Origin: Pseudofabraea citricarpa
Taxonomy: Eukaryota; Ascomycota; Leotiomycetes; Helotiales; Dermateaceae
Assembly (NCBI GenBank): GCA_029641185.1
Contig: JAPWGK010000014.1
Location: 372,001 to 436,000, forward strand
DNA length: 64,000 bases
Reading direction: 5' to 3'
Both the position numbers and the translations under genes were made by a program. The notes beneath the pieces were generated by a model. It was not told where the DNA came from. It was given only the letters and a program-made list of their open reading frames with translations, and ran no database searches. Positions within the stretch are counted from its first letter, which is position 1; every line of letters begins with the position of its first letter. Shown in pieces: positions 35,951 through 47,465 of this stretch.

Positions 35951-37779
35951 CTACGCCCCTCCTTCCCCACCTCCATCCTTCACCCCCATAACACGACGCC
36001 TCGCTTTGCGAACCATATAAAACACGAGGAAGGTCCACGCCAGGTAGAGCGGCTGCATGAGGAGACAAGTCAGATAGCCCTTGAAGTAGCGAGGCGCCTC
36101 GAGGGTAGCCCAAGTCAAGATGGGGACCCAAGCGCTAAAGGCGGTGCCGGTAGCGAGCATGGCGCTGATGATGAAGGCGCGCTCCTCGGCGTCGCCGGCG
36201 CAGATGATGTTGGCCCACGAGTAGATGATGGGCGACAGCGAGACTTCCATGTAGTTCATGGCGACGGCGAACCACTTCCACGCGAAGGCCGACTCGTCGT
36301 ACAGCACGAAGGGCAGGTTGATGAATAGCCCGGCCAGGCAGACCAAGGACGTGATCCAGATCCGGCCCGTGTCGCCATACCGGTCCGCTGTCCATGAGAA
36401 GGCGAGGATGAATATGATGCCGAGACTGGGGCTGATGGCCTGGAGATTCATTAGTTTTTTATCAAGAGGATGGATGGTATGGAGCCGTGATGGCTTACCG
36501 TGTAGTTGTTCACTTGCACAACCGTGTATTGCGGATTACTCCTCAACCACAACCCATGCGCGCCCTGACCTAGACTCGAATACCCCAAGATCCACAGGAC
36601 GTTCCACGGGACGAGGATATAGAAGTGCCAGCGACCCAAGAATCTCTTGACCGAGTGCAATCCGAATGGGAGGCCCTTGGGCTGTTCTCTCCCGCAAGCC
36701 TGCATGCGGTCTTTCGCCAGAGCAAATTCCTCCTCGGTAAGAATCCACCGCTTGCCGTCTCTTGGAGTGCCCGGAAATGTTGCGAACCCCCAGAGGGCTA
36801 CCGGTATCGTTATAATGCCTCCGATCATGTACATCCATCGCCATCCTGCGTGTCCGAGTGCCCCGTCCAGACTTTGGTAGACTCTGGCTGCTAAAAGCCC
36901 AGTTGTCATCGTGCCGAGACTGGACGAGACGTAGAAAATGCCTGAACGTCGAACAATCTCGTCTGGGCGGTACCTTCGAATCGTTAGATTCAGATTTCAA
37001 AGGAAGGAGGGTTAAAATTACCAGCTACCAAGTACATAATGGATAGAACAGAAGAAGGGTCCTGTGTAATTTAGTCACGAATCCGCTTTGGTTGGACTGG
37101 AGCATATACCTTCAAAAAGACCAACCAAAAATCTATATCCTGCAAGCTCCGAAAACGAAGCCGCACGGAATGAAAGGAGTGTGAAAATTGCCCATAAAAT
37201 CATGGCAGTAGGAATGACACGATTTGCAGGCAGCTTTGTGACCAGTAACGTCGCTGGGATCATGGAACTGGCGACGATGAGCTGAAGTTCAATACCAGAC
37301 CATGAAAACCTACACAGCATATCCGACCGTAAAGATTGTGTTGAGCTGAACCAGTTCGTTTCCAAAAAGCGAGAGATCTGTTAATTGTTAGTTATTACTC
37401 ATTGTCTCCTTCGACTATTACATCAGTATACCTTCTCTCATGCCACTGATATAAGCATTTGCAAGGATTCCTCGATCAATATACAACACCTGATTTACAT
37501 CAGCTTTGGGATGATATTTAATCGGTCTTGACATACCCAGAAACCAATGCAAGCATAAGTGAGGATATAAAAGTCAAGCTTCAAAATCAAGCGACGTTCC
37601 ACGGGTCCATCATTCGGGTCGAACCAGTGAAACAGGCCTCCCCGAGTCGCAGCCACATTTCTGTTAGCTTTCTCCCGACCAGGAAAATCAGAATCCGATT
37701 TATTATCCTGGCTGGTCAGGACAACTGATTTTTCGACTTTGGTGTCCTGCAAGATCGATGGTTCCGACATTCTCTGCAA
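35951..37779 (-). CDS. MFS transporter, Dal5/Tna1-like anion:cation symporter family
   Basis: Plasma-membrane symporter related to allantoate, pantothenate and nicotinate permeases, so an uptake carrier for a small organic acid or ureide is likely. Seven exons: 37779-37537, 37489-37432, 37377-37314, 37267-37110, 37061-37022, 36973-36499, 36439-35951; 508 residues (an alternative start at 37770 gives 505). The spliced frame gives LYIDRGILANAYISGM in helix 1, FTVGYAVSMIPATLLVTKLP in helix 2 and SWYRPDEIVRRSGIFY in the helix 4-5 loop, all characteristic of the family. The C-terminal tail is basic then Gly-rich. It is divergent from the monooxygenase gene at 38178 with only 398 bp between them, so the two are probably co-regulated. 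The C-terminal gene end is convergent with the small secreted protein gene. Confidence 0.88.
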
Positions 37780-38177
37780 TTGGAAGTAAAGAGGTGCGTC
37801 GCTTGTGGGAGCGATGTTCCATGGTTATACGAAGTGTGCGAGGCGTAGAATTACGTCTTATGGAACTGAAATCACGTATGAACCCCATCCAAATATGGAG
37901 TTTTGTTATCGAAGCGATCAGCTTGGTGCACTCATATATCCCACTCTATCATTGCCATTGCAAGGGGTTTAAATGCATCATCGTTCTGGGCGCGATGAAT
38001 CCAGGTATCATTCCGATATCGCCAAAAATGATCCTGATGCTCTCTCAAGTCCGTTTAGAGATTAGTTCATGTCGGAAATTAGATCGACATGTTTACCTCG
38101 GAAATCTTTGTCGAGTTTTAACGATTGCCAGTATATAATCTCAAATCGAGCAAGAATTGTAGCACATAGCTTTGAAC
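37780..38177. promoter_or_regulatory. Bidirectional promoter of transporter and monooxygenase genes
   Basis: 398 bp between divergent start codons. An 8-bp direct repeat TCGGAAAT occurs at 38072-38079 and 38098-38105, and a 9-bp inverted pair (CGACATGTT near 38085, AACATGTCG at 38175-38183) overlaps the monooxygenase start. The short length and paired CGG-containing repeats suggest a shared operator. The function is inferred. Confidence 0.45.
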
Positions 38178-40114
38178 ATGTCGATCCCAAATGCGCCCAC
38201 CAAGAAATATTTTCCAGAGAACAAGCCATTTGATGATTCAAGGCCATTGAAGGTATGTCCACGTACCAAATCAATTTCTTTGTGCTTAGAAATTCTAGGC
38301 CATTATTCTCGGGGCTGGTATTGCCGGTATAGCATGTGCTGCTCTGCTACCAAATAAAGTCCGAAATCTCTCATACACTGTTTATGAGAAGAACGATAGA
38401 GTTGTGAGTTGATTCAAAGCAAAAAAAATAAAACCAACACTAAGTTTTAAGGGGGGGACTTGGGCCGAGAACGTGTATCCTGGTGTTCGTTGTGATGTTC
38501 CATCTCATGTATACCGTAAGAGAGTCGAAATGAGATCAGCGTCAGATGATAACCGTACACAGAATTATCATTTGCGCCGAACCTGGTCTGGTCAGAGTAC
38601 TACCCCAAGGGAGCTGAGATTCAAAACTACTACGAAAAAGTCGTTCGAGATTTTGGTATTCAAGAAAACTTACACTTGGGACACGAAATAATCCATGCTT
38701 CATGGTCAACAACAGAAGCTTTGTGGAAAGTCCGAATCAAGATCTTGCTGACAGGAGACATAATTGAAGATAGTGCCAACTTCTTGATCTCTTGTCAAGG
38801 ACGATTGAACAAGTGGACTTACCCAGATATTCCTGGCCTTCAGACTAAGTTCAAAGGAGAGCTGTTTCATACGAGCAAATTTGATACCAAATTCGACCCA
38901 AAAGGAAAGCGAATTGCTATCATTGGTAACGGAGCTAGCGGACAACAATTATTACCAAACATACTCGACCATGTTACCCATATTGATCATTATACTCGAT
39001 CAAGGCAATGGATGACGCCAGCTTTTCGGGGAAATCTTCTTGTAACTGAGCCTGACCGTCCTGGCGGGCCAGTCTACACAGAAGAGCAAAAAGCAAGATG
39101 GAAGCAAGAGCCTTCCTTGTATCTGGAATACCGACGAGGCTTGGAAAAATCGTTTCACGGAGGTTTTCCGGGTGGCATCAAAGGCAGCGCAGAGAATGAA
39201 GCCTTTCGGCAAGTTTGTAGGGAAAACATGCTCAAAGGATTAGATGGTGACATGGAATGGTTAGAGAAACTCCTTCCTGATTATGCACCAGGATGTAAAC
39301 GTCCGACAACAGCTCCCGGTTACCTTCGGGCGATTCGTGATCCGAAAGTCTCCTTCATAACAGAGTCTATATCGGAGGCAACAGCGACCGGCTTAGTGAC
39401 TATTGATGGTGAACATCGAGCGGTGGATGTTATCATAGCAGCGACAGGCCATGCCGATGGATTCTTACCACGTCAGCCTACAATCGGCCTGAAAGGTATT
39501 GATCTAAGTCAGCACTGGTCAGTAGATGGTCCTATTGGATACCCCGAGACTTACTTTGGAATCATGGCTCCTGGATTTCCAAACTTTTTCTTCGTGCTCC
39601 AGGTTAGTGCCACAAACTGAAATCCTTGAGATTTTTCTAACTGTAACTTTGACAGGCCCAAGGAAATGGTGGTGGAGGCTCTGTTCCATGGCAATGCGAA
39701 ATATCTGCTACATATATTGCCAAAGCCATCAGGAAGATACAGAGCCAGAGCTACTCGGCTTTGCACCCTTCTGAAGAAGCCACAGCTGAATTCAACGAAA
39801 TCGTTGAAGGCTATTTCGACGACAAAGTAACTGGTGATAGTTGCTCAAGTTGGTTCAAAACAGGAAAAGGGAAGACGCGGGTATTGCTGGCATGGCCTGG
39901 TTCAGGGCATCACCGATTTAGCACATGTCGTGATCCCCGTTGGGAAGATTTCATCTTTGATCGATATCCTAATGCTTCTCGCAATCGGTACGAATACTTT
40001 GGTAATGGGTTCACAGAGAGAGAGCGACTCAATGCCACCGAGGACGTGACCGGGTATCTCCATGAAGTTGGTGATATCGATCTGGCCACCATACATGAGG
40101 CGTGGAATATATGA
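38178..40114 (+). CDS. FAD-dependent monooxygenase, Baeyer-Villiger/FMO type
   Basis: NADPH- and O2-dependent flavoprotein inserting oxygen into ketones or oxidising heteroatoms. Five exons: 38178-38252, 38299-38403, 38452-38515, 38563-39602, 39656-40114; 580 residues. The FAD Rossmann motif is ILGAGIAGIACAALL, the second Rossmann (NADPH) motif IIGNGASGQQLLP. GGTWAENVYPGVRCDVPSHVYQ and FAPNLVWSEYYPKGAEIQ are typical of fungal type I BVMOs such as the sterigmatocystin/aflatoxin pathway enzymes. The fingerprint reads FKGELFHTSKFD: the consensus Trp of FxGxxxHxxxW(P/D) is Phe. No signal peptide. It is divergent from a Dal5-like carrier and upstream of a luciferase-like monooxygenase. Whether it acts as BVMO or N/S-oxygenase is undecided. 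Confidence 0.88.
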
Positions 40115-40858
40115 AGTAGTAATCGCATATAATATCATGATTCGGTAATCCCCACGATGAAGCTGGGAGTAACCTGCCAGTGGATTTCTAGAATGGTGAT
40201 GACTGGCTGAACTGGTCAACGACTGGCAGCTGACTGGTTCGTGGATGCGACGTGCAACAAAATGGTATGTATTACCAACCAAACTGCCGACAGACATGCA
40301 ACAAAGATGGGAGTAAACTGCCGGCCGAAAATGTTTGGACCACCTGGAAAAACGACATGTGCGACAAACAGTAGATGGTACGGATATCAAATTGCCGACC
40401 GAGATATTCAGGACACTTGACCAGACTGCACGAGATCGTGAATCGGCCGGGAGTTGCGATTGTTGGTTGATGTTCTTTGTAGCAGAGGTCCGAAATGTTG
40501 TAAAGCTACCAAAGGGAGTCTAGCGCTAAAGCCACGTGATGAACTATCCCGCTCAGATAGTGAGATGTTTCCCTCCTTATAATACCTTCACGATTAAAGA
40601 AAAAGCCGAATGTCTAGCCCAAAACATCTTGCAGAGCATGGGTGTAAACAGTGTGAGTATGTCCGAGGACTACCATGCGCTACATGTGAGTGACTTTCAG
40701 TGCACGTGGATGGATACGGTCTCGTGACTTGGCGATGCTTTATCTAACAGACAACCAGGACAACTAGACCTATTGGTACACGGAAAAAAGGAGAATTCCA
40801 TTCACTAATTTATATGGAGGTTTCTGTCTGACTTTGATCTACATATTCTTTCTCCACA
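40115..40858. other. Intergenic region with degenerate tandem repeat
   Basis: Holds three diverged copies of a unit of roughly 45-60 bp at 40249-40430 (see separate entry). There is no supported gene; the open frames 40335-40523 and 40536-40727 have no motif. Confidence 0.5.
40249..40430. repeat. Degenerate tandem repeat, about three copies
   Basis: Copies begin with GACGTGCAACAA (40249), GACATGCAACAA (40293) and GACATGTGCGACAA (40354). Each continues with a variable ATGG segment and an AAACTGCCGAC / AAACTGCCGGCCGA / AAATTGCCGACCGA block. Copies differ by substitutions and small indels, so the array is old. Confidence 0.5.
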
Positions 40859-41828
40859 ATGCCTCGTGCAGAACTGGACCACCCTCGACAGGAGAATAAC
40901 CTCATCATGGAAGACACAGGTATGTACAGAACTTTCAAGCACAAAGTAAGGACCTACTAACCTTCTTCTATCAGAACTCTATCACGAAAAACATTCCTCT
41001 CACCTCCAACCTCTCAGCTTCACGACCAAGGCAGTTATTACTCAACTTCGTACTGGTTCGTTTGCTATCCATTTGGACGACTTGAACCTGCTAGACATGT
41101 TTCCCAACGCAAAGGTTGCCTGTAGCGTTCGGGCTGATATATTGGCCAATCTTCGTGGAGGAAGTTACATCCAAGTCATAGTTCCTGTAAAAATCCCAGC
41201 GAATCCAGTGCCATCTCGGGAAGCTTTCCTCGAGGCCTTGGCTAAATTCGACTTTGCGCCTGCTATGAACGTGCCGGAACTCTCTAAATTCCGACAGATG
41301 CTGAATACCTTTAGTTCCAAAGGTGACTCCTACATCCCTCTAGGATCGCTTAATGACAAGCAATGCTTCTTGTTTGTGGATCCTATCCTTCAGGATAACT
41401 CGCTAAACTCTACTGTTCACGTCCGTGGCGGCTTCAACTTTCTCCGCAAAGTCACACTCGAGAAAGACGACAAAGGCCATAACCAATTGAATGGTTTGGT
41501 GATTGGGAGACTATACTTTGAGGAAACTGTCACGCTTTGGGTGGTTATACTAGTTGAGATCCCCGACAAAGGAAAGGAGCTTTATGCACTTCGGGCATCC
41601 GGAATTGATGAAGCCGACACACGTCTTTTCGAAGATAGCGACTTGGAAGATGAGGATCCAAAGTACAGCGAGGTCGATGTTTTATCTTCCATTCATTCTC
41701 CTGTGGTATCGTTAGGTGGTCTTGGCATCTTAGCTAGAGATTCGACTAAGGTAGCACGTCCGCTTCCTATCGAACCTTTGCGCGAAGTAGTGGCATGGTC
41801 AACTTTCAAGATTTCCGTCCCTACTTGA
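40859..41828 (+). CDS. Hypothetical protein inside the oxidative gene block
   Basis: Two exons: 40859-40919 and 40975-41828, intron 40920-40974 (GTATGT, branch CTACTAACC, ATCAG); 304 residues. The start MPRAELDHPRQENN is hydrophilic. The body alternates beta-like hydrophobic and charged segments (AVITQLRTGSFAIHLDDLNL, YIQVIVPVKIPANP, VHVRGGFNFLRKVTLEKDD, VTLWVVILVEIPDKGKELY), with an acidic region near residue 240 (RLFEDSDLEDEDPKYSE). There is no signal peptide, membrane helix or cofactor motif that I recognise. It lies between two monooxygenase genes in the same orientation, which raises the possibility of a role in the same module, but its function is unknown. Confidence 0.62.
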
Positions 41829-42696
41829 TTTGTTCCTTTCTCTTTCGGCATTGAAGCATCAGGCAGATATTGGCATAGATATGCGGAGTCAAACCAGGGA
41901 ATTGGAGTTTGGCATCGTAAGAGACTCTACAGGTGTGGGGAACAAGAAGCTTGCCTTTGTGCATGAAGGGAATATGGTACACTCTATAGCCAATGAGACA
42001 AGAGATTGAATTATTTCCCCCAGACAATTCTTCAGCTTGTGATTTCGCCTCTGCGCGTGCTCCCTATAAGAAATCAATTAGCGAAATTGTTCACGATAAG
42101 ATGTGATGCTCTAAATGGCAGACCCAAAAAGAAGAACTAATTGTATGCTAGTATAAAACAGCAAGCGTAAAGTTTTTACTGGACAGTTGCTTAGAATCTT
42201 AAGATCCCCCATTCTAACGGAAGTAGTAACCGGTTGCGCAATTGTGTGACATATTACGTGATTCATCTCCTCACAACACTCTCCAGCTATATTTTATAGC
42301 TCTGACGGGGCTCCTCTCCACTCTTGGGCTACACATGCAACCAAATCACGTCAAAGTGCCTAGCCTTGTATTCTGAATCTGATATTCCGACCTCGCAGGA
42401 CGGCAATTTGCAAGAAATCGAGATCAGATTGGAAATGTATTGCAATTCCTCCCACTCCTCACTCAATCATTTTGTCAGCCAAGCATGAAGACAGCTGCCA
42501 AGTGATGATATTGGTAAAGCACGTTATTGAATTCACTATGACGCCAGAGATAAGGGCTTCTTTGTGGATGTAGATGCATAAGTTGTAATGGGGATAAGGT
42601 TAACCGCTTAAGAGTGATCCTACTTTTCATTTTGAACCTCTTTACCTATTAACATTCCAACCAAGTGATGAAGTAAAACTATATTTCTTCTTTAAA
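41829..42696. other. Intergenic region upstream of the FMN monooxygenase gene
   Basis: AT-rich, no supported open frame (the minus frames 42027-41821 and 42077-41889 lack motifs). The last 200 nt are the presumed promoter of the gene starting at 42697. Confidence 0.45.
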
Positions 42697-44563
42697 ATGT
42701 CTTCTGCCAATGATAATCATGCTCCGGAAACAGGAGTCCAAGAACAAAATCCCAGCGGTGCGGGGAAATATGGGTTCGATATTAACGGCAAGAAGAAACG
42801 CATTCTTCTCAATGCTTTTGACATGAATGGCGTGGGACATATAAGGTACGAAGCCCATTCCAGCAGTAAACCCCAAGCTAACAATTCCCAGTCCAGGACA
42901 ATGGCAGAATCCTGTAGACAATTCAGCCAAGAAGAACCGTCTCGGATACTGGCTTAATCTAGCTAAACTTCTCGACAGAGGGAAGTTCAATGCTCTTTTT
43001 CTAGGTATGTCAGATGATGAGAGTTAATAAAACAAAATTTAACGCGCTTAGCTGATAATTTTGGCTCACATGATATTTACGGGGGGAGTCATGCTCCAGC
43101 AATACGAGCAGCAACGCAATGGCCCCTATATGACCCCTTCGTGGTAAGTGAACTTATCCCATAGGACCACATGAAATGGGATAATTAGTTTTCTGACTGT
43201 CTCAAGATCGTTTCTGCTATGGCAGCCGTGACGAAAAGTTTGGCTTTTGGTATTACATCGTGTACGACTTTCGAGCCGCCATTTTTGCTCGCCAAAAGGT
43301 TCTCGACCCTGGATCATATTACAGAAGGGAGAATCGCATGGGTACGTATTCTCCGAGTTTAATTATTGATTAACAAGAATCAATGCTGATCACTTTTTTC
43401 TCGTAAAGAATGTCGTCACATCCTGGTCCGATAATGCTGCCCGTGCTTTGGGGTTGGAAAAGTTGCCAGAGCACGATACCAGATATGAAATAGCCGACGA
43501 GTATCTCTCGTTGATGTACAAGTACGCGACGAGAAAAAAGCCTGTAACCCTGTAATTCTGATGGCTAACGATGTAGATTATGGGAAGGTTCATGGGCAGA
43601 TAACGCAGTTGTTGCCGATTCTCTCAACCACACATACACTGATCCATCTAAAGTGCGCAAAATTGAACACCACGGGAAATATTTTAACAGTGCGAGCGCT
43701 CACCAAGTCGATCCAAGTCCTCAACGGACCCCTGTCATATTCCAAGCTGGCATGTCACCGTACGTATTTTAATCATCCAACAATGGTGAATCTGACATGA
43801 ATCCAGAGCCGGCGCAGCATTTGCAGCCAAACACGCCGAATGTATATTCATTGGCGGTCGCAGCCCAGCATACGTAGAAGAGAAGATCTCCAACACTCGA
43901 GCCTTAGCAGCAGCCGAGGGACGAGACCCGACCGAGCTCAAGTTCTTTATTCAATTCACACCCATTCTCGCAGCAACAGACGAGGAGGCCAAAGCCAAAC
44001 TTGCCGAGTACAGAAAGTACTCGATTCCGGAAGGAGGACTCGCACTTTTCGGCGGCGTTTCAGGAATCGATGTAAGTGAATTCCCAATAGACGAAGAGTT
44101 TCCCACGGATCCTGCACATCCGCTTTTGGCACGGCTGGGGAAAGGACAGCGAGAGAGACTCCTGAATAAACCAGACGGCTATGATACCTGGACTCCTCGT
44201 GCTCTGTCGGAATTCCTTGCTATTGGTGGTAGCGGAGTGTTCTCTGTCGGCAGTGCCAAGACGGTGGCAGATGAAATGGAGCGGTGGATTCTGGAAGGAG
44301 ATATTGACGGCTTCAATCTCGGACATGTGGTTGTACCACAAGCATGGGAAGATGTCGTGGAGTTCCTGATTCCCGAGCTCGAGACGAGAGGCTGGCTAGG
44401 ATCTGGCGATTATCCAGCCCCTGGAGGAACGGCTAGAGAGAACTTGTACGCCACGCCTGGGAATTCGAAACTGCGAGCTACACATCCGGGAAATCGTTAC
44501 AAGTTCGACGTGTACCCGGACGAAAAGCCGATCGATAAGGCTGATTTTGTAGGTATTAGATAG
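42697..44563 (+). CDS. FMN-dependent luciferase-like monooxygenase (NtaA/SnaA/DmoA family)
   Basis: Two-component flavin monooxygenase using FMNH2 supplied by a reductase; relatives attack nitrilotriacetate, dimethyl sulfide or pristinamycin precursors. Seven exons: 42697-42845, 42892-43004, 43052-43143, 43207-43341, 43409-43521, 43577-43759, 43807-44563; 513 residues. Family motifs in order: KKKRILLNAFDMNGVGHISPG, LADNFGSHDIYGGS, YDPFVIVSAMAAVTKSLAFG, RFSTLDHITEGRIAWNVVTS, YKLWEGSWADNAV, TPVIFQAGMSPAGAAFAAKH and GFNLGHVVVPQAWEDVVEFL. The C-terminus (ENLYATPGNSKLRATHPGNRY) is typical of fungal members. The product is cytosolic. No flavin reductase gene is visible in the window. It sits between the hypothetical gene and the fucose-permease-like carrier. 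Confidence 0.92.
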
Positions 44564-45697
44564 GTAGGAATCCAGTGACGTCGTGCTTCAAATGGATATG
44601 GTCAGGAACTTGTTTCTGCTTCGTCTAAAAAGACGACGTATTCATAGACATGCAAATCAGAACAAAAGCAATTCCAACAACACCGTCCACCCCCAAGTAT
44701 TCAACAATGTAATCTCGTCGACCCCTCATCTCTCTGTTCTTCTCCTCACATGGCGTCTCAAACCTCCAACATCTCGCTATATCAAGAGCCGTTAATAACG
44801 CCTCTTGCACTTGGCCTTGGATCTAGCCCATCCAGTTTTAGACATACGAGGGTATCTTGAGCGATAGCGAATACGACAAACCGACAAACCGAGTCATCAC
44901 TTACTCGACTGGGTATCTGTTCATTTTATTAACAATGGAAGCAAAAGACAAAAGAAAAATCCCACATGCTGCTTGTTGGATTCATGGCCTGCAGAGGCTA
45001 GGGTATAAGCTGATACAGCGTACCATCACACATCTCTTGGAGAAATATGGGGACCAGCCATACCATCACTTACCGAGTTACTGTTGTTGCCGAGGCAAAT
45101 ACTACTCATGTTTCATACTTGCCAACATAATCTACACATGACTCGAAGGGAGCTAAACTCCACAAGTCCCTTTCAGTTGCTTTGAACAGCTCGATTTTCA
45201 ACAGATTTCCATACCTTTGTTTACAGTTTGCGAGAAAGGCTAAGTTGTACAAGCCTTTTTAGCTCCGAGGCTTATCAGCAAAATTGCATGGCAAGTCATT
45301 TCCCCGCAACCGGGTCCACATTTGGCGACGAGAAACAGGTTGATGTGCAAGGATGGCGTCCAACTCCTGCTCGATAATTGGTCTTCGTCTTCCTAGCTCT
45401 TATCATTTCGGTGAAGCAGCTGGCGATTCTGCTTCATATCCAACCACAGTCACTGCTACTGCCATGAAATTGCCCGTGATCAACCCCCTTTGTTCTGATC
45501 CGGGGTCGCTTGTGGGGAAAATGATACCCCGACTTTTCCTGTCGGTGGGGATCATACCGAGAGCACGACTTCGTACGTATCTTAATCACTATGTATATGA
45601 ATCACGTATGCCCTATGTAAGGGCATCTGCAATTTCTCTGTTTTTAGTGAGAACTCGATAACGTAGCCTAACTTTCACGCATTTGATTATCGTGATA
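44564..45697. other. Intergenic region, no supported gene
   Basis: Plus-strand frames at 44857-45141 and 45353-45661 have no motif or splice context. The last hundreds of bases are the promoter of the fucose-permease-like gene. Confidence 0.4.
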
Positions 45698-47465
45698 ATG
45701 GCTTTCTCCAGGTCGAACAAGATTGTTTCCGACAATGTCGTCACTTCGGCGCATAACATGACCTTGCGTCAATCAATCCTACCATGTTTACTTGGTTCGT
45801 AGACAGTGAGGCCCTCGACTGAATTTCCACTCAGCTAACCTCGCTAGTTACTTCGCTCTTCTTTCTCTGGGGATTCGGTATGTGTGATTGATGGAGATAG
45901 CATTCTGGAAACCATGTGCTAATCTGCAATTAGCATACGGCCTTCTGGACGTGCTCAACTCCCATTTCCAAAAACTCCTCAACATTAATTCCTCGCGCGC
46001 ATCCGGCCTTGCAGCTTCTTACTTCGGCGCTTACTTCCTATGTCCTTTGACTATCTCTGGTTGGATTCTCAGACGATATGGGTTCAGGGTTACGTTTATA
46101 AGTGGACTTTCTGTGCTTTGTGTCGGTTGTCTTCTTTTCTGGCCATCGTAAGTCAGCAATCACCTCATAAATGTTCAAAGGAGTACCTGGCGCCCAATGA
46201 CAGCTACTTCCATACTGATTGCGAGTTTAACAATACTAATTACAAGTGTATAGTGGCGTCAAAGCATCCTTCGGAGGATTCTGCGGCTCGATGTTTGTGG
46301 TCGGTGCTGGATTAAGTACTCTTGAGACGGCTGCTGATCCGTAAGATTCCAATATTGTTTCACCGTTAAACAACTAATAATTTATATCAGATTCTTGGCC
46401 ATCTGCGGTCCTCCTAGATACTCCGAAATCCGACTCAATCTTGCGCAAGCTTGTCAAGGCGTGGGATCTGTATGTATTTACAACCATCATCCTGTTCAGT
46501 ACAACTGTACTGATTCCCTTCCAGCTTGTTGCCCCTTTATTGGCCTCTTATGTCTTCTTCAAGGATCTGGAAGATACCTCATCTAGCTTGAAAGCTGTGC
46601 AATGGGTATACCTTGGTGTAGCTTGCTTTGTTGCAGTTCTGGCCGTCGTCTTCTGGTTCGTGCCGATGCCTGAAGTGACTGATGCCGACATGGGACTACA
46701 AGAATCCGAAATTGGTGAAATCGACCCCGGACCATTGCGAAAGCAGTACAACCTGTTTCTCGGAGTCATTTCTCAATTCTGCTACGTAGGAGCCCAAGTC
46801 GCACTAGCAGGAAACTTCATCCCTTACTGTACAGAATCTGGCAAGAGTTCGGCATACGCTACGAAACTCCTGTCGGCTGCCCAAGGAATCTATGCTGGCA
46901 TGAGATTTATCAGCAGCTTCTTGATGATGTCTCCTCATATCAAGCCTCGATTTATCATGCTCACGTATCTCGCTTTATGCTTCATCCTTGGTATAGTAGC
47001 GATGAAGACAACTGGAAGCGGTGGTATCGCAGTGGCAATGCTCATCTTCGCATTTGAGTCTGCTTGTTTTGCCACGATTTTCAGTACTGCCCTTCGAGGT
47101 CTCGGAAGACACACCAAACGTGGAGGAAGTTTTCTTGTCGCTGCTATTTCCGGAGGATCTGTCTTTCCAGCGATCATGGGTGCTGTCATTGTCAAGAGAG
47201 ACGTTCACTTCTCTATGATTGTACCTGCTATTGGCTATCTCAGTAAGTTCTCGGTGCATTTGGAATCATTGAATATAAGCTTACTCTATAAACAGTTGCC
47301 CTCAGCTTCCCCATTTATGTCAACATATTCAATAGAGCGAGCATCGATCTCCATCGTGCAACCGATCATGGCATTGCTGCACCAACTGAGAAGCAAATGG
47401 AGTTGGAGCATCAGGGCACCAATGACAAAAGCAACGATGTGAGAACCATAGAGGACGCCAATTAA
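45698..47465 (+). CDS. MFS transporter, L-fucose permease-like (FHS family)
   Basis: Proton-coupled carrier related to bacterial FucP and fungal homologues. Seven exons: 45698-45794, 45848-45877 (30 nt), 45934-46147, 46254-46340, 46391-46469, 46525-47242, 47296-47465; 464 residues. Splicing gives TSLFFLWGFAYGLLDVLNSH in helix 1, an arrangement diagnostic of the FHS family. ASGLAASYFGAYFLCPLTIS follows in helix 2, then GAGLSTLETAADPFLAICGP, QACQGVGSLVAPLLASYVFF, and FPIYVNIFNRAS at the end. There are twelve predicted helices and no signal peptide. The first intron uses a less common donor (GTTCGT). In this context it may import or export the substrate of the neighbouring monooxygenases; that link is inferred from position only. 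Confidence 0.9.

Noticed and set aside
35951..47465. Secondary-metabolite backbone cluster (PKS/NRPS/terpene)
   Set aside because: No ketosynthase, adenylation or terpene-synthase motif was found in any frame of the block or its flanks, so a classical biosynthetic cluster is not supported within this window.
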